From: Streptomyces megasporus
GTDB lineage: Bacteria > Actinomycetota > Actinomycetes > Streptomycetales > Streptomycetaceae
Length of the DNA: 64,000 nt
NCBI RefSeq assembly: GCF_000718985.1
Contig: NZ_JODL01000025.1
Span: 1-64,000 of the forward strand
Reading direction: 5' to 3'
Shown: positions 9,292-20,901 of the stretch, one piece after another
Numbering within the stretch: position 1 is the first letter of the stretch
How the letters are laid out: the number at the start of each line of letters is the position of its first letter
Translations under genes and position numbers: made by a program
Notes under the pieces: model-generated
Told to the model about the DNA's origin: nothing
Seen by the model: the letters and a program-made list of their open reading frames with translations, nothing else
Database searches by the model: none

Positions 9292-9960
9292 ATGCCGGTC
9301 ATCCATCTGGTCCGCCACGGTCAGGCGTCGTTCGGCGCCGAGACGGCACAGGGGTACGACGTGCTGTCGGATCTCGGCCGCCGACAGGCCGAGGTCGTCG
9401 GCGCCGAGCTGGCCCGACGCGCGCCGCGCGCACCGGCCGTGGTCTGCGGCACCCTGAACCGGCAGCGGGACACGGCCGAGGTCCTGATGGATGCCGCCGG
9501 TCTGGACGGGACGCTCCGCACCGATCCCCGGTGGAACGAGTACGACCACCTCGCTCTCATCGAGCGCTACGGCACGGCCGCGGGCGACCCCGACGCCGTC
9601 CCCGCCGGTGATCGCGGTGTCCAGGCCGTGCTCGACCGCGCGCTCGGAGCGTGGATGGACGACACCGACGACGGCGGCTGGGAGCGGTTCGCCGCCGGAG
9701 CCTTCGACGCGCTGCGGGAGCTGGTCGCCGGCCTCGGTCCCGGACGCGACGCCGTGGTGGTCACCTCGGGCGGGGTGGTGGCGGCCCTGTGCGGCGGTCT
9801 GCTCTCCGCTCCCCCGTCCGGCGTCGTGGCGTTGAACCGGGTGATGGTCAACGCGGCGATCACCACCCTCGTCGCGGGCGCCTCGGGTCTGAGCCTGCTG
9901 TCCTTCAACGACCACGCCCATTTCGCCGGGCACCGGCGCCCGTTGCTCACCTACCGCTGA
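9292..9960 (+). CDS. Histidine phosphatase superfamily protein
   Basis: The product is 222 residues. The N-terminal RHG motif (R8-H9-G10) that carries the phospho-accepting histidine is intact, as is the [11 protein letters not shown] segment with the second phosphate-binding arginine. The usual second catalytic histidine, normally in SHG, is replaced: the equivalent strand reads [10 protein letters not shown] late NDHAHF might contribute. It could therefore have low or altered activity. It is the fifth gene of the operon, 29 bases after the kinase gene with GGAGG before the ATG, and may recycle phosphorylated intermediates. Confidence 0.82.
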   Translation: MPVIHLVRHGQASFGAETAQGYDVLSDLGRRQAEVVGAELARRAPRAPAVVCGTLNRQRDTAEVLMDAAGLDGTLRTDPRWNEYDHLALIERYGTAAGDPDAVPAGDRGVQAVLDRALGAWMDDTDDGGWERFAAGAFDALRELVAGLGPGRDAVVVTSGGVVAALCGGLLSAPPSGVVALNRVMVNAAITTLVAGASGLSLLSFNDHAHFAGHRRPLLTYR

Positions 9961-10009
9961 CCTCGGTCTCCACCCGCTCCCCCGAACCACGATCCCGTAA
10001 GGAGTGCCC

Positions 10010-10978
10010 ATGCGCGCAGTACAGGTGGTCTCCCTCGACGGCCCCGAAGCGGTCCGCGTCACCGACGTGGACGATCCGCGGCCGGCCCCGAACCAGGTGC
10101 TGATCGACGTCCACGCCGCCGGCGTCACCTTCCCGGACGTCCTGCTGACCCGGGGCGAGTACCAGCTCAAGCCGGAGCCGCCGTTCGTCCCCGGGTCGGA
10201 GGTGGCCGGCACCGTCGTCGACGCTCCCGAGGGCTCCGGCTTCCGGCCCGACGACCGGGTCGCCGCGTTCCCCGGCTTCGGCGGTTTCGCCGAGCGGGTC
10301 GCCGCCGACCCGGCCGTCGTCTTCCCGCTCCCGGAGCGCCTGTCGTTCACGGCCGGGGCCGGGGTGCCGATGAACTACCTGACGGTCCACTTCGCCCTGG
10401 CGCGCCGCGGCCGGCTGCGGTCGGGGGAGACGGTGTTGGTGCACGGGGCGGCCGGCGGGGTGGGCACCGCCGCGGTCCAACTGGCGCGCGCCCTGGGGGC
10501 GCGGGTGATCGCGGTGGTCTCCACCGAGGCCAAGGCGGAGGTCGCGCGCCGGGCCGGGGCCCACGAGACGGTGCCCGTCGAGGGGTTCCGGCAGGCGGTG
10601 GCCGAACTGACCGAGGGGCGTGGCGTCGACGTCGTCGTCGACCCCGTCGGCGGGGACCGCTTCACCGACTCGCTGCGCGCTCTCGCCCCGGAGGGCCGGC
10701 TGCTGGTCGTCGGCTTCACCGGCGGGGAGATCCCCACCGTCAAGGTCAACCGGCTGCTGCTGAACAACATCGAGGTCGTCGGGGTCGGCTGGGGCGCGTT
10801 CTGGCTGCCCCGCCCGGAGTACCTGCGCGAGCAGTGGGAGGAGATCCTGCCCCATCTGGAGGCCGGCCGGCTCGACCCGCTCGTCGGCTCGACCCACCCC
10901 CTGGAGAGGGCCGCGGACGCCCTGCGCGAGCTCGACGGGCGCGGCGCCGTGGGCAAGGTCGTCCTCCGGGTGCGCTGA
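10010..10978 (+). CDS. NADPH:quinone oxidoreductase-type MDR dehydrogenase
   Basis: The product is 322 residues. The N-terminal GroES-like domain lacks the structural zinc cysteines, and the nucleotide-binding domain carries [30 protein letters not shown] and a closing GKVVLRVR fit the quinone oxidoreductase branch of the MDR superfamily. These enzymes reduce enones or quinones with NADPH. The ATG at 10010 is preferred over a GTG two codons earlier because AAGGAG is correctly spaced from it. It is the last gene of the operon and is followed by two hairpins. It may act as an enoyl reductase on a pathway intermediate. Confidence 0.88.
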   Translation: MRAVQVVSLDGPEAVRVTDVDDPRPAPNQVLIDVHAAGVTFPDVLLTRGEYQLKPEPPFVPGSEVAGTVVDAPEGSGFRPDDRVAAFPGFGGFAERVAADPAVVFPLPERLSFTAGAGVPMNYLTVHFALARRGRLRSGETVLVHGAAGGVGTAAVQLARALGARVIAVVSTEAKAEVARRAGAHETVPVEGFRQAVAELTEGRGVDVVVDPVGGDRFTDSLRALAPEGRLLVVGFTGGEIPTVKVNRLLLNNIEVVGVGWGAFWLPRPEYLREQWEEILPHLEAGRLDPLVGSTHPLERAADALRELDGRGAVGKVVLRVR

Positions 10979-10985
10979 TCCCGCC

Positions 10986-11017
10986 CCTCGCCGCCCGGTT
11001 CCCACCGGGCGGCGAGG
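10986..11017 (+). terminator. Terminator of the acyl-CoA dehydrogenase operon
   Basis: A perfect 14-bp stem (CCTCGCCGCCCGGT) with a 4-base loop lies 8 bases past the operon's last stop. Confidence 0.85.
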
Positions 11018-11058
11018 AGGGACCGGAAAGAGGACGGGAGAGGACGCAGAAGCAGAAG

Positions 11059-11095
11059 GGGACGGCCGCCCGTGCGGAACACGGGCGGCCGTCCC
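11059..11095. terminator. Second terminator between convergent units
   Basis: GGGACGGCCGCCCGTG pairs with its complement around a short loop and is followed by TTT. It lies between the operon and the convergent icd gene and can serve both. Confidence 0.75.
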
Positions 11096-11121
11096 TTTGT
11101 CGGTCCGTGGGACCGGTCGTG

Positions 11122-14419
<3,298 letters not shown>

Positions 14420-14435
14420 GGGGGATGTCCTCTCC

Positions 14436-14590
14436 TACGCCTGCGAGGTTAGCTGTCGGATTCGGGCCGGAGAGCCCGGCCAATTCCCGCTGTGCCGGGG
14501 CACATCGGGGATTGGCTTCACCCCAAGCCGGGCCGGCGGAATTCGCGGCACGGCACGTATGTGGTTTCCCCGCTCCTGCCGTGATCGGCT
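14436..14590 (-). promoter_or_regulatory. ydaO-type c-di-AMP riboswitch in the murein hydrolase leader
   Basis: Read on the minus strand, the leader has the conserved ydaO blocks in order: GCAGGAGCGGGGAAACCA, then GGCTTGGGGTGAAGCC, and finally CCGACAGCTAACCTCG leading into GCAGGCG. The 3' block ends about 20 bases before the start codon. In Streptomyces this class sits before resuscitation factor and murein hydrolase genes. Ligand-bound RNA is expected to lower expression. The boundaries are approximate. Confidence 0.92.
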
Positions 14591-15040
14591 GCTGCCTCTC
14601 CACCGGCCGGGCGGCAGGACTCGGCGTTCCCGGCGGTGGAGCCTCCGACTCGGGACGGAGGCCAGGACACATAAACACAGCAGTTCAACGGAGACAAGAC
14701 GCGGCGAGGAAGGCGACGGTTCCCTCCGTCGTCGGACCGTGACGGACGGCCACGGAATGCTCCGGGTCCGCCTTCCGGGGATGACCGGAGGGAATTCCGT
14801 CGGAGGGTCAGAACCCCTGCCGGCATGGGAATTCGACGGAAAGGCGCATGACGATCTTTCACGGCGGAAAGGAGAGGATCGAGGAAGTGTGATTCCCGGC
14901 ACACCGGCCGTCCCTTCTCCCTCTGTGTCATCTCATTCCAGACCTGGGGCATTTCTCCCGCAATGCCACGTGAGCGCCGCACTTGAGGGGAATGGCCGGC
15001 GTGTGCCGCGCCGAACGCCACACGGGCGTCGGCCGGACAT
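14591..15040. other. Non-coding interval upstream of the riboswitch
   Basis: About 450 bases without a credible gene. It should contain the promoter of the riboswitch-murein hydrolase transcript near its left side. I see no clear -35/-10 pair, repeat or structured RNA in the remainder. Confidence 0.45.
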
Positions 15041-15090
15041 CGCGCGACCGCCGGCCGAGGCCCACGGGCCTCGGCCGGCGGTCGCGCGGG
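15041..15090 (-). terminator. Terminator after the SPW protein gene
   Basis: A stem of about 20 bp (CGCGACCGCCGGCCGAGGCC and its complement) with a 4-base loop lies 18 bases beyond the stop at 15108. Confidence 0.85.
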
Positions 15091-15107
15091 GTGTCCGGGC
15101 GGGCGCG

Positions 15108-15560
15108 TCAGTCCCGCTCCGCCCCCTCCCCCGTGCGGCGGCCTCGGGCGTACAGGAGCATGCTCGCCACGGCCAGCGCGGTCAGCAGGATTCCCAGGAC
15201 GAGTTCGTTGTTCCGGACGACGCGGGGGGTCGCCTCGCCGCCGTAGTCGACCACGAAGGGCGCCACCAGCAGCCAGAGGCCGAGCAGGAGGGTGATCAGG
15301 TCCGACAGCCACCCGCGCCGGCGCAGCATCCGGGCGCCCGCGACGAACAGCATCACGAGTCCGACGCCGGTCTCGTTGCGCTGGGCCTCCTCCGCGGGGT
15401 CGGTGATGGGGTAGCGCAGGATCCACGGCGCCACGATCAGCCAGATGGCGCACAGCAGCATCAGCAGGGTCACGATCCGGTCCCGCGCCCCCATGGGGCC
15501 GGGCAGGAGCGAGTTTTCCCGGACGGCCGTCCGTCCGGCTGAAGAGGAATGACGGGCCAC
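15108..15560 (-). CDS. SPW repeat membrane protein
   Basis: The product is 150 residues with four hydrophobic helices. Two copies of the SPW-type motif are visible: [13 protein letters not shown] near residue 38 and [13 protein letters not shown] near residue 95. Each starts a helix pair, as in the SPW repeat family (two-repeat membrane proteins). The function is unknown. AAGGAG precedes the GTG start by about 6 bases. It is divergent from the cold-shock gene across about 410 bases. Confidence 0.85.
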   Translation of the reverse strand: MARHSSSAGRTAVRENSLLPGPMGARDRIVTLLMLLCAIWLIVAPWILRYPITDPAEEAQRNETGVGLVMLFVAGARMLRRRGWLSDLITLLLGLWLLVAPFVVDYGGEATPRVVRNNELVLGILLTALAVASMLLYARGRRTGEGAERD

Positions 15561-15970
15561 GACGACTCCTTATAGGTCCATGTCGACCATCCTGTCGCCG
15601 TTTCCCACGGTGCGCCCGATATGCGCCGCCGTCCCGGTCCCGTCCCCACCCCGCCCGCCTCCCGGCCGGCGCGGGCCGGGAGGCCCCGCCGACCGTCCGC
15701 GCGGGCCGACGGACCACCTCGGCACGCGCTCGGCACCCGGTTCGGCACGTGGCTCGGCAAGCGGTGCGAGCGGACGGGAATGAAACCGGGAACGGGTGGG
15801 TTGTACCTGATGGTCGTGGTTTTTGTGTGTTTGTGCTGACCCGCACGCTCGCGAAGAACGATGTCGCGGGCGCGTCGCTCTCCTCGGGGACTTCCGAGGG
15901 GCCGCGTCCTGGACCGGCCCGGACACCGCGCGGTGCGGTGCCCGTCCCCCACTCCGACAAGGAGAGAGAA
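15561..15970. other. Divergent leader region of the SPW and cold-shock genes
   Basis: No gene is seen. The interval should hold both divergent promoters and probably a long 5' untranslated leader for the cold-shock mRNA, as is typical of csp genes. A less GC-rich, T-rich stretch around 15798-15838 is the best promoter candidate. AAGGAG lies just before the csp start. Confidence 0.5.
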
Positions 15971-16171
15971 ATGACTCAGGGAACCGTGAAGTGGTTCAAC
16001 GCGGAGAAGGGCTTCGGCTTCATCGCCCGCGCCGACGGACCGGACGTCTTCGTCCACTACTCCGAGATCGAGGGCCGCGGCTTCCGCAGCCTGGAGGAGG
16101 ACCAGCAGGTCGAGTTCGAGGTGGTCCAGGGGCCCAAGGGCCCGCAGGCCACCGGCGTCCACCCGATCTGA
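15971..16171 (+). CDS. Cold-shock domain protein
   Basis: The product is 66 residues, one CSD beta-barrel. The RNA-binding motifs KGFGFI (RNP1) and VFVHY (RNP2) are intact, preceded by [11 protein letters not shown]. It binds single-stranded RNA/DNA and acts as an RNA chaperone or antiterminator. The length is canonical. It reads alone and is followed by two hairpins. Confidence 0.95.
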   Translation: MTQGTVKWFNAEKGFGFIARADGPDVFVHYSEIEGRGFRSLEEDQQVEFEVVQGPKGPQATGVHPI

Positions 16172-16175
16172 TCCT

Positions 16176-16200
16176 CTCGGCGGGCCACCACCCCGCCGAG
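16176..16200 (+). terminator. Terminator of the cold-shock gene
   Basis: CTCGGCGGG and its complement form a 9-bp stem with a 7-base loop, 4 bases after the stop codon. Confidence 0.7.
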
Positions 16201-16263
16201 GAGACTGCCGAGGACACCGGCAAGAACACCGTCGAGAAACCGACGAGAACACCGTCACGAGGG

Positions 16264-16285
16264 CCGGCACCCCAAAGGGTGCCGG
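16264..16285. terminator. Bidirectional hairpin between csp and the ABC operon
   Basis: CCGGCACCC-CAAA-GGGTGCCGG is a perfect 9-bp stem with a tetraloop, 11 bases past the end of the ABC operon on the minus strand. Confidence 0.75.
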
Positions 16286-16296
16286 ACCTCGGCGCG

Positions 16297-17130
16297 TCAC
16301 GCCCCGTCGGCTTCCCGGGGAGGCGTCCCCGCTTCTCTCTCCGGCGGCGCCCCGTCCTCGACCACCAGACCGTCCCGCAGTTCGAACACCCGGTCGGCGC
16401 GCGCCTGCAGATCACCGTCGTGCGTGGTCATCAGGACGGTGACGCCCTCGCCGTCCACCACGGCCCGCAACAGGTCCATCACCGTCTCCCGCGTCCGCGC
16501 GTCCAGCCGTCCCGTCGGCTCGTCCGCGATCAGCAGCGACGGCCGGTTCGCCAGCGCGCGGGCGATCGCCACCCGCTGCTGCTGGCCTCCCGACAGCTCG
16601 CCGGGCCGCTGGGCGGCGTGCTCCCGCAGTCCGACCAGGGCGAGCAGGAGGTCCACCCGCTCCTCCCGCTCGCGCCAGGGGACCTTGCGCATCCGCAGGG
16701 GGACGCCCACGTTCTCGGCCGCGGTCAGGACGGGGACGAGGCCGAAGGACTGGAAGACGAACCCGATGCGGTCGCGCCGCAGCCTCGCCATCCGCTTCTC
16801 CCCGAGCCCGGCCAGGTCGACGCCGTCCACGACGATCCGCCCGGCGTCGGGCCGGTCCAGGCCGCCGATCAGGTTCAGCAGCGTCGTCTTCCCCGCGCCC
16901 GAGCGTCCGCGCACGGCCACCAGCTCGCCCCGGGGGACGTCGAAGGACACCCCGCGCAGGGCGCGCACGGCCGCCGGGCCGTCGCCGTGGGTGCGCACCA
17001 CGTCGCGGACGGAGACCATGGGGTCCGCCGCCTCCGGTCCCGGCCGCTCCGCCCCGCCCCGCGCGGGCGTCCCGGCGCCCCCGGTGTCGGTTCCCGTGCC
17101 GGTCCCGCCCATGTCGTCCTCCGTGTGCAC
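16297..17130 (-). CDS. ABC transporter ATPase, MacB/LolD type, second of operon
   Basis: The product is about 277 residues. Walker A (GRSGAGKTT), Q-loop (FVFQSFGL), signature (LSGGQQQR), Walker B (LLIADEPTGRLD) and the H-loop histidine in TTHD are all present. The GTG at 17130 follows AGGAGGAGG at good spacing; an ATG at 17112 with its own GGAGG is an alternative. A Gly/Pro/Thr-rich linker precedes the domain. It is the last gene of a four-gene FtsX-type ABC operon. Such ATPases power mechanotransmission or export by FtsX-fold permeases rather than classical import. Confidence 0.88.
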   Translation of the reverse strand: MHTEDDMGGTGTGTDTGGAGTPARGGAERPGPEAADPMVSVRDVVRTHGDGPAAVRALRGVSFDVPRGELVAVRGRSGAGKTTLLNLIGGLDRPDAGRIVVDGVDLAGLGEKRMARLRRDRIGFVFQSFGLVPVLTAAENVGVPLRMRKVPWREREERVDLLLALVGLREHAAQRPGELSGGQQQRVAIARALANRPSLLIADEPTGRLDARTRETVMDLLRAVVDGEGVTVLMTTHDGDLQARADRVFELRDGLVVEDGAPPEREAGTPPREADGA

Positions 17131-17140
17131 GGTCCTCCTC

Positions 17141-18103
17141 CTACGTGTCATGGGAGTCGTCCCGGTGGACGGTGATGTGGTCCGGTTGCAGGGCGACGCG
17201 GGCCCGGTCGCGGATCGCCAGCTTCTCCGTGAACTCGGCCGGCAGTTGCAGCCGCCCGGCCCGGTCGACCGTGACGTACTCCTGGGCCTCGACGACCTCG
17301 TCGCCGTGCTCGTCGACCGACGCGCGGCGCAGCACCTCGGAGGACGTCCGCCCGTCGCGGATGGCGACCGTGCGGCGGACGGCCGAGGCGACCGCCGCGT
17401 CGTGCGTGACGATCAGGACGGTGGTGCCCAGCCGCTCGTTCACCGTCCGCATGGCCGTGAGGATCTCCTCCGCCGTCCGCGAGTCCAGCTCGCCGGTCGG
17501 CTCGTCCGCCAGGAGCAGCGCGGGGGCGTTGGCCAGGGCGACGGCGATGGCCGCGCGCTGCTGTTCGCCTCCCGACATCCGCTCCGGCAGGCGGTCGCGG
17601 CAGTGGCCGACGCCCAGCAGGTCCAGCAGCTCCCCCACCCGTTCGGCCCGCTCCCGGCGCGGTACCCGGTCGCCGGCCAGCCGCATCGGGAGCGCCACGT
17701 TCTGGGCCGCCGTCAGGTACGGCAGGAGGTTGCGGGACGCCTGCTGCCAGACGAACCCCACCACCTCGCGCCGGTAGCGCAGCCGGGAGGCCGCGTCCAT
17801 CGCCACGAGGTCGAACCCGGCGACCGCGGCGGCTCCCGCCGACGGCGTGTCGAGCCCGGCCAGGATGTTCAACAGCGTGGACTTGCCGCTTCCGGACGCC
17901 CCGACGATCGCCGTCAGCTCCCCCGCTTCGACGAGCAGGTCGAGCCCCTGGAGGGCCTGGACCTCGACGCCGTCCGCCGTGAAGATGCGCACCAGCCGGT
18001 CGCAGACGATCAGCGCCTCCCGTCCGCGGTCGTCGCCGTCCCGCCCGTGCGCGGCGCGGCGTTCCAGCTCGGCCAGGCTCACCGGAGTCGTCGATCCCGT
18101 CAT
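17141..18103 (-). CDS. ABC transporter ATPase with a C-terminal AbrB-like extension
   Basis: The product is 320 residues. The ATPase core (about 30-250) has GASGSGKSTLL, a Q-loop in GFVWQQASRN, MSGGEQQRAA and ALLLADEPTGELD. After the usual end, about 55 residues read YVTVDRAGRLQLPAEF, then LAIRDRARVALQPDHITV. This pattern (V-D-x-x-GR-hydrophobic-P-x-E) resembles a SpoVT/AbrB swapped-hairpin fold. The extension probably dimerises or docks on a partner; DNA binding is possible but not shown. The gene start overlaps the stop of the upstream permease gene (ATGA). Ten bases separate its stop from the preferred start of the next ATPase gene. Confidence 0.88.
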   Translation of the reverse strand: MTGSTTPVSLAELERRAAHGRDGDDRGREALIVCDRLVRIFTADGVEVQALQGLDLLVEAGELTAIVGASGSGKSTLLNILAGLDTPSAGAAAVAGFDLVAMDAASRLRYRREVVGFVWQQASRNLLPYLTAAQNVALPMRLAGDRVPRRERAERVGELLDLLGVGHCRDRLPERMSGGEQQRAAIAVALANAPALLLADEPTGELDSRTAEEILTAMRTVNERLGTTVLIVTHDAAVASAVRRTVAIRDGRTSSEVLRRASVDEHGDEVVEAQEYVTVDRAGRLQLPAEFTEKLAIRDRARVALQPDHITVHRDDSHDT

Positions 18104-20901
18104 TCCCGCTCCCCCGTCCTCAACCGGTTTCCCTCCTCGCCCACACCGCCCGGCCGGGCCTGCACGACCGCGGTCACGCAGGCCAGGGCCGCCAGGAGCA
18201 GCGCCGGCCACAGCAGCGATCCCGCGTCGGGCGTCAGCACCACCCGCGTGGTCTCCCCGACGGAGGCGCGCACCCGCGCGGTGAAGGCCAGCGGGGCCAG
18301 GTCCACACCGGGGCGGAGCAGGGCCACGGTCGCCAGGGCCGTCGCCACCCCGCCCAGCACGCCGAGCACCGTCAGGGGCAGCGTCTCGGCCCACACCAGG
18401 GCGCGGCCCTGCCGCCGGCCCAGCCCCATCGTCCGCAGCCGCACCAGCAGCATCCGGCGCTCGGGCGCCGACTGCGTCAGCCACAGCAGCAGGGCGAGCG
18501 CGCCGTAGCCGGCCCCGGCGACGGCGGCGATCTCGTGGATCAGCCGGGTGCCGTCCTGCAGCGGTCCGCCGCCGTAGCCGGCCTCCCGCTCGGAGCGCAG
18601 GACCACCGAGGGGCCGCCCCCGGCGCGGCGGACCTCGGCCCGCAGGGCGTCGCCGTCGATCCGGGAGCCGCTCACCAGCAGCGTGGTGGGGCCCACCGCC
18701 ACGCCGCCGCGCCTCGCGGGGCGCGCCGCGGCCGGCCCGGAGTCCGGCACGATGACGAACTCCCCGGTGGTGGCGGGGGTACGGGCGCGCACCGCGGCGA
18801 CGCGGACCGGCACGGGGCCGACGTCGGCGTCGACGGTGGCCGACCCGTCCTCGCCGAGGGCGTCCGCCAGCCGCGGCGAGACCACCGCCGGGAGCGGCCC
18901 GGCGCCCCGGACCCGGTCGAGCGTCTCGGCGGGGAACGGGCCTCCGCCGTCGAGGCCGGTCCGGGCGACCAGCCGGGCGTAGGAGCGCGGATCGACGACG
19001 ATCAGCGCGAAGGGCGGCGCCGAGACGTCCTCCAGACGCCGCCCGTGCTCGATCCGCACGGCGGTCGCGTCGCGCACCCCCGCCACCCGGCGGACCCGAT
19101 CCTCCAGGGAATCGGGCAGGGAGGTCGACGCCTCCACCCGGGCGTCGGCGCCGACCTCGGCCAGGGCGGCACGGGCGCGGCCCTCGGTGACGCCGGCCGA
19201 CACCGAGGCGCCGAACGCGGAGACCGTCAGCGCCACCAGCACCGCCAGCAGCGGCAGCACCGAGACGGCCGGGGCACGGCCGAGACGGGCCAGCGCGAGG
19301 GGGAGGACGAGTCCTCTCAACCGGGCCGCCGGGCGCGTCAGGGCCCGCAGCGGCAGCGGGTACACCCGCAGCAGCACCAGCGCGGCCACCAACGCCGGCA
19401 GCACCGGCGCCGCCGCGGTCAGCGGGTCGGGGCCGGCGGTCGCGTCGTGCCCCCGCGCGGCGACCAGCCCGCCCACCGCCAGGACGACGACCGTGAGCTC
19501 CACGATCGTGCGGCGGCGTGACGGGCGCGCGGCGGCGACGTCGCTCCGGACGGACGGACGCGGTCGGCGGTGCGCCGCCATCGCGAGCACGGGCAGTGTC
19601 AGGGAGGCCACCAGGGCCACCGCCGCGCCCAGCGCCACCGACGCCCCGCTTCGGGGCGCGGGCACCCACCACAGGGCGCACGCGGTGCCCACCGCGGCGG
19701 CGGGGACCGCGACGGCCGCCGTCTCCCCGAGCAGCCGGAGCCCGATCCCGGTCAGGCTCCCGCCCCGGGCGCGCAGCAGTTCCAGTTCCGGCCGCCGGGC
19801 GGCGGCCGTGAGGACTCCGGCCATCACCAGGACCACGGCGGCGACGGTCCCCACGCCGACGACCGCGGCGAGGACCAGCGACCGGGAGGTGCGGCGCTCC
19901 TCCTCGAACCCCTCCAGCAGCGCGATCAGCCCGTCGGCGGCCACGTCCGCGCCGGCGATCCCCGAGTGTTCCCGCAGCCTGACCTCGTCCGGGCCGTCGG
20001 TCAGCGCGGCCAGCGCCGACCGCAGGGCGGGGACGTCCGCCGCCGAGAGGGTCGCGGTGCGCGTGGGGTGGTGCCAGTAGGCCACGGCGCCGCCGTCGCA
20101 GCGCAGCATCACCTCGCGGGCGCCGCTGTCGATCAGCGCGGTGAAGTGCCAGTACCGCGGCTGGGGAGGCGGGGAGTTGGGCACGCTCCGCAGCGTGGGC
20201 TCCAGCAGGTCGGTCTCGGCCCTCCAGTGGGCGGACTCCGGGTCGCGGGGTTCGACGATCCCGCTGACGCGTACCGTCAGCGTGGCGCCGGTGACGTCCG
20301 GGAAGACGGCCGTGGAGCCGACGTCGAGGTTCATGGTCTCGGCGGTGCGGGAGGTGACCACGGCCTCCACGGTGCCGCCGCGCACCGTCGGCGACGGCGC
20401 CCGGCCGGAGACCAGCCGCAGGTGCTTCTCCGTGTCCCGCGGCTGGGTGACGAGGGTCATCCGGGGGTCCAGTCCCGAGGGGCGGGGCAGTCCCCGCCCG
20501 GAGACCGGCACGGGGGCGGCGAGGCGGATTCCGTACACCGTCTCGTCCCGGTCCGGCGCCAGGGGCGGGCGGGCGATGTCCCACAGCGCCCGCGCGGTGT
20601 CCGCCAGCTCCGTCGCCGTGAGGAGGGTGGCATCGGACGTGGCCGTCGTCCGGTGGTAGGCGACCGCGGTGACCGTGACGCTGCGCTGGTCCAGCGGTGC
20701 CCGGGAGACCGCGTGTCGCAGCGCGGCGTCCTCCTGGGCGGCGATCTGCCGCGGTACGGCCGCCGCCAGGAACGCGGTCGCCACGACCAGCAGGCCCAGC
20801 GCCAGGGCGCCTCCCGCCGACGCCCTCAGACGGGCGCGGACCCAGGGCACGGCCGCGCTCCCGCGGGTGCGGGCCGGCCGGGGCCGTTCGGACGTCGCCA
20901 T
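18100..20901 (-). CDS. FtsX-like ABC permease, second of operon
   Basis: The product is 933 residues. There is an N-terminal membrane segment (GGALALGLLVVATAFLAAAVP), a large extracytoplasmic domain (about 60-290), and a first FtsX helix set around residues 310-410. Further helices and a second extracytoplasmic domain follow, and the last FtsX helix set is in the C-terminal 150 residues (YGALALLLWLTQS onward). LELLRARGGS is the cytoplasmic coupling-helix motif typical of FtsX permeases. Both ends overlap the neighbouring genes (ATGA), so translation is coupled. The substrate is unknown; lipoproteins, lipids or peptides are typical for the class. Confidence 0.88.
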   Translation of the reverse strand: MATSERPRPARTRGSAAVPWVRARLRASAGGALALGLLVVATAFLAAAVPRQIAAQEDAALRHAVSRAPLDQRSVTVTAVAYHRTTATSDATLLTATELADTARALWDIARPPLAPDRDETVYGIRLAAPVPVSGRGLPRPSGLDPRMTLVTQPRDTEKHLRLVSGRAPSPTVRGGTVEAVVTSRTAETMNLDVGSTAVFPDVTGATLTVRVSGIVEPRDPESAHWRAETDLLEPTLRSVPNSPPPQPRYWHFTALIDSGAREVMLRCDGGAVAYWHHPTRTATLSAADVPALRSALAALTDGPDEVRLREHSGIAGADVAADGLIALLEGFEEERRTSRSLVLAAVVGVGTVAAVVLVMAGVLTAAARRPELELLRARGGSLTGIGLRLLGETAAVAVPAAAVGTACALWWVPAPRSGASVALGAAVALVASLTLPVLAMAAHRRPRPSVRSDVAAARPSRRRTIVELTVVVLAVGGLVAARGHDATAGPDPLTAAAPVLPALVAALVLLRVYPLPLRALTRPAARLRGLVLPLALARLGRAPAVSVLPLLAVLVALTVSAFGASVSAGVTEGRARAALAEVGADARVEASTSLPDSLEDRVRRVAGVRDATAVRIEHGRRLEDVSAPPFALIVVDPRSYARLVARTGLDGGGPFPAETLDRVRGAGPLPAVVSPRLADALGEDGSATVDADVGPVPVRVAAVRARTPATTGEFVIVPDSGPAAARPARRGGVAVGPTTLLVSGSRIDGDALRAEVRRAGGGPSVVLRSEREAGYGGGPLQDGTRLIHEIAAVAGAGYGALALLLWLTQSAPERRMLLVRLRTMGLGRRQGRALVWAETLPLTVLGVLGGVATALATVALLRPGVDLAPLAFTARVRASVGETTRVVLTPDAGSLLWPALLLAALACVTAVVQARPGGVGEEGNRLRTGERE

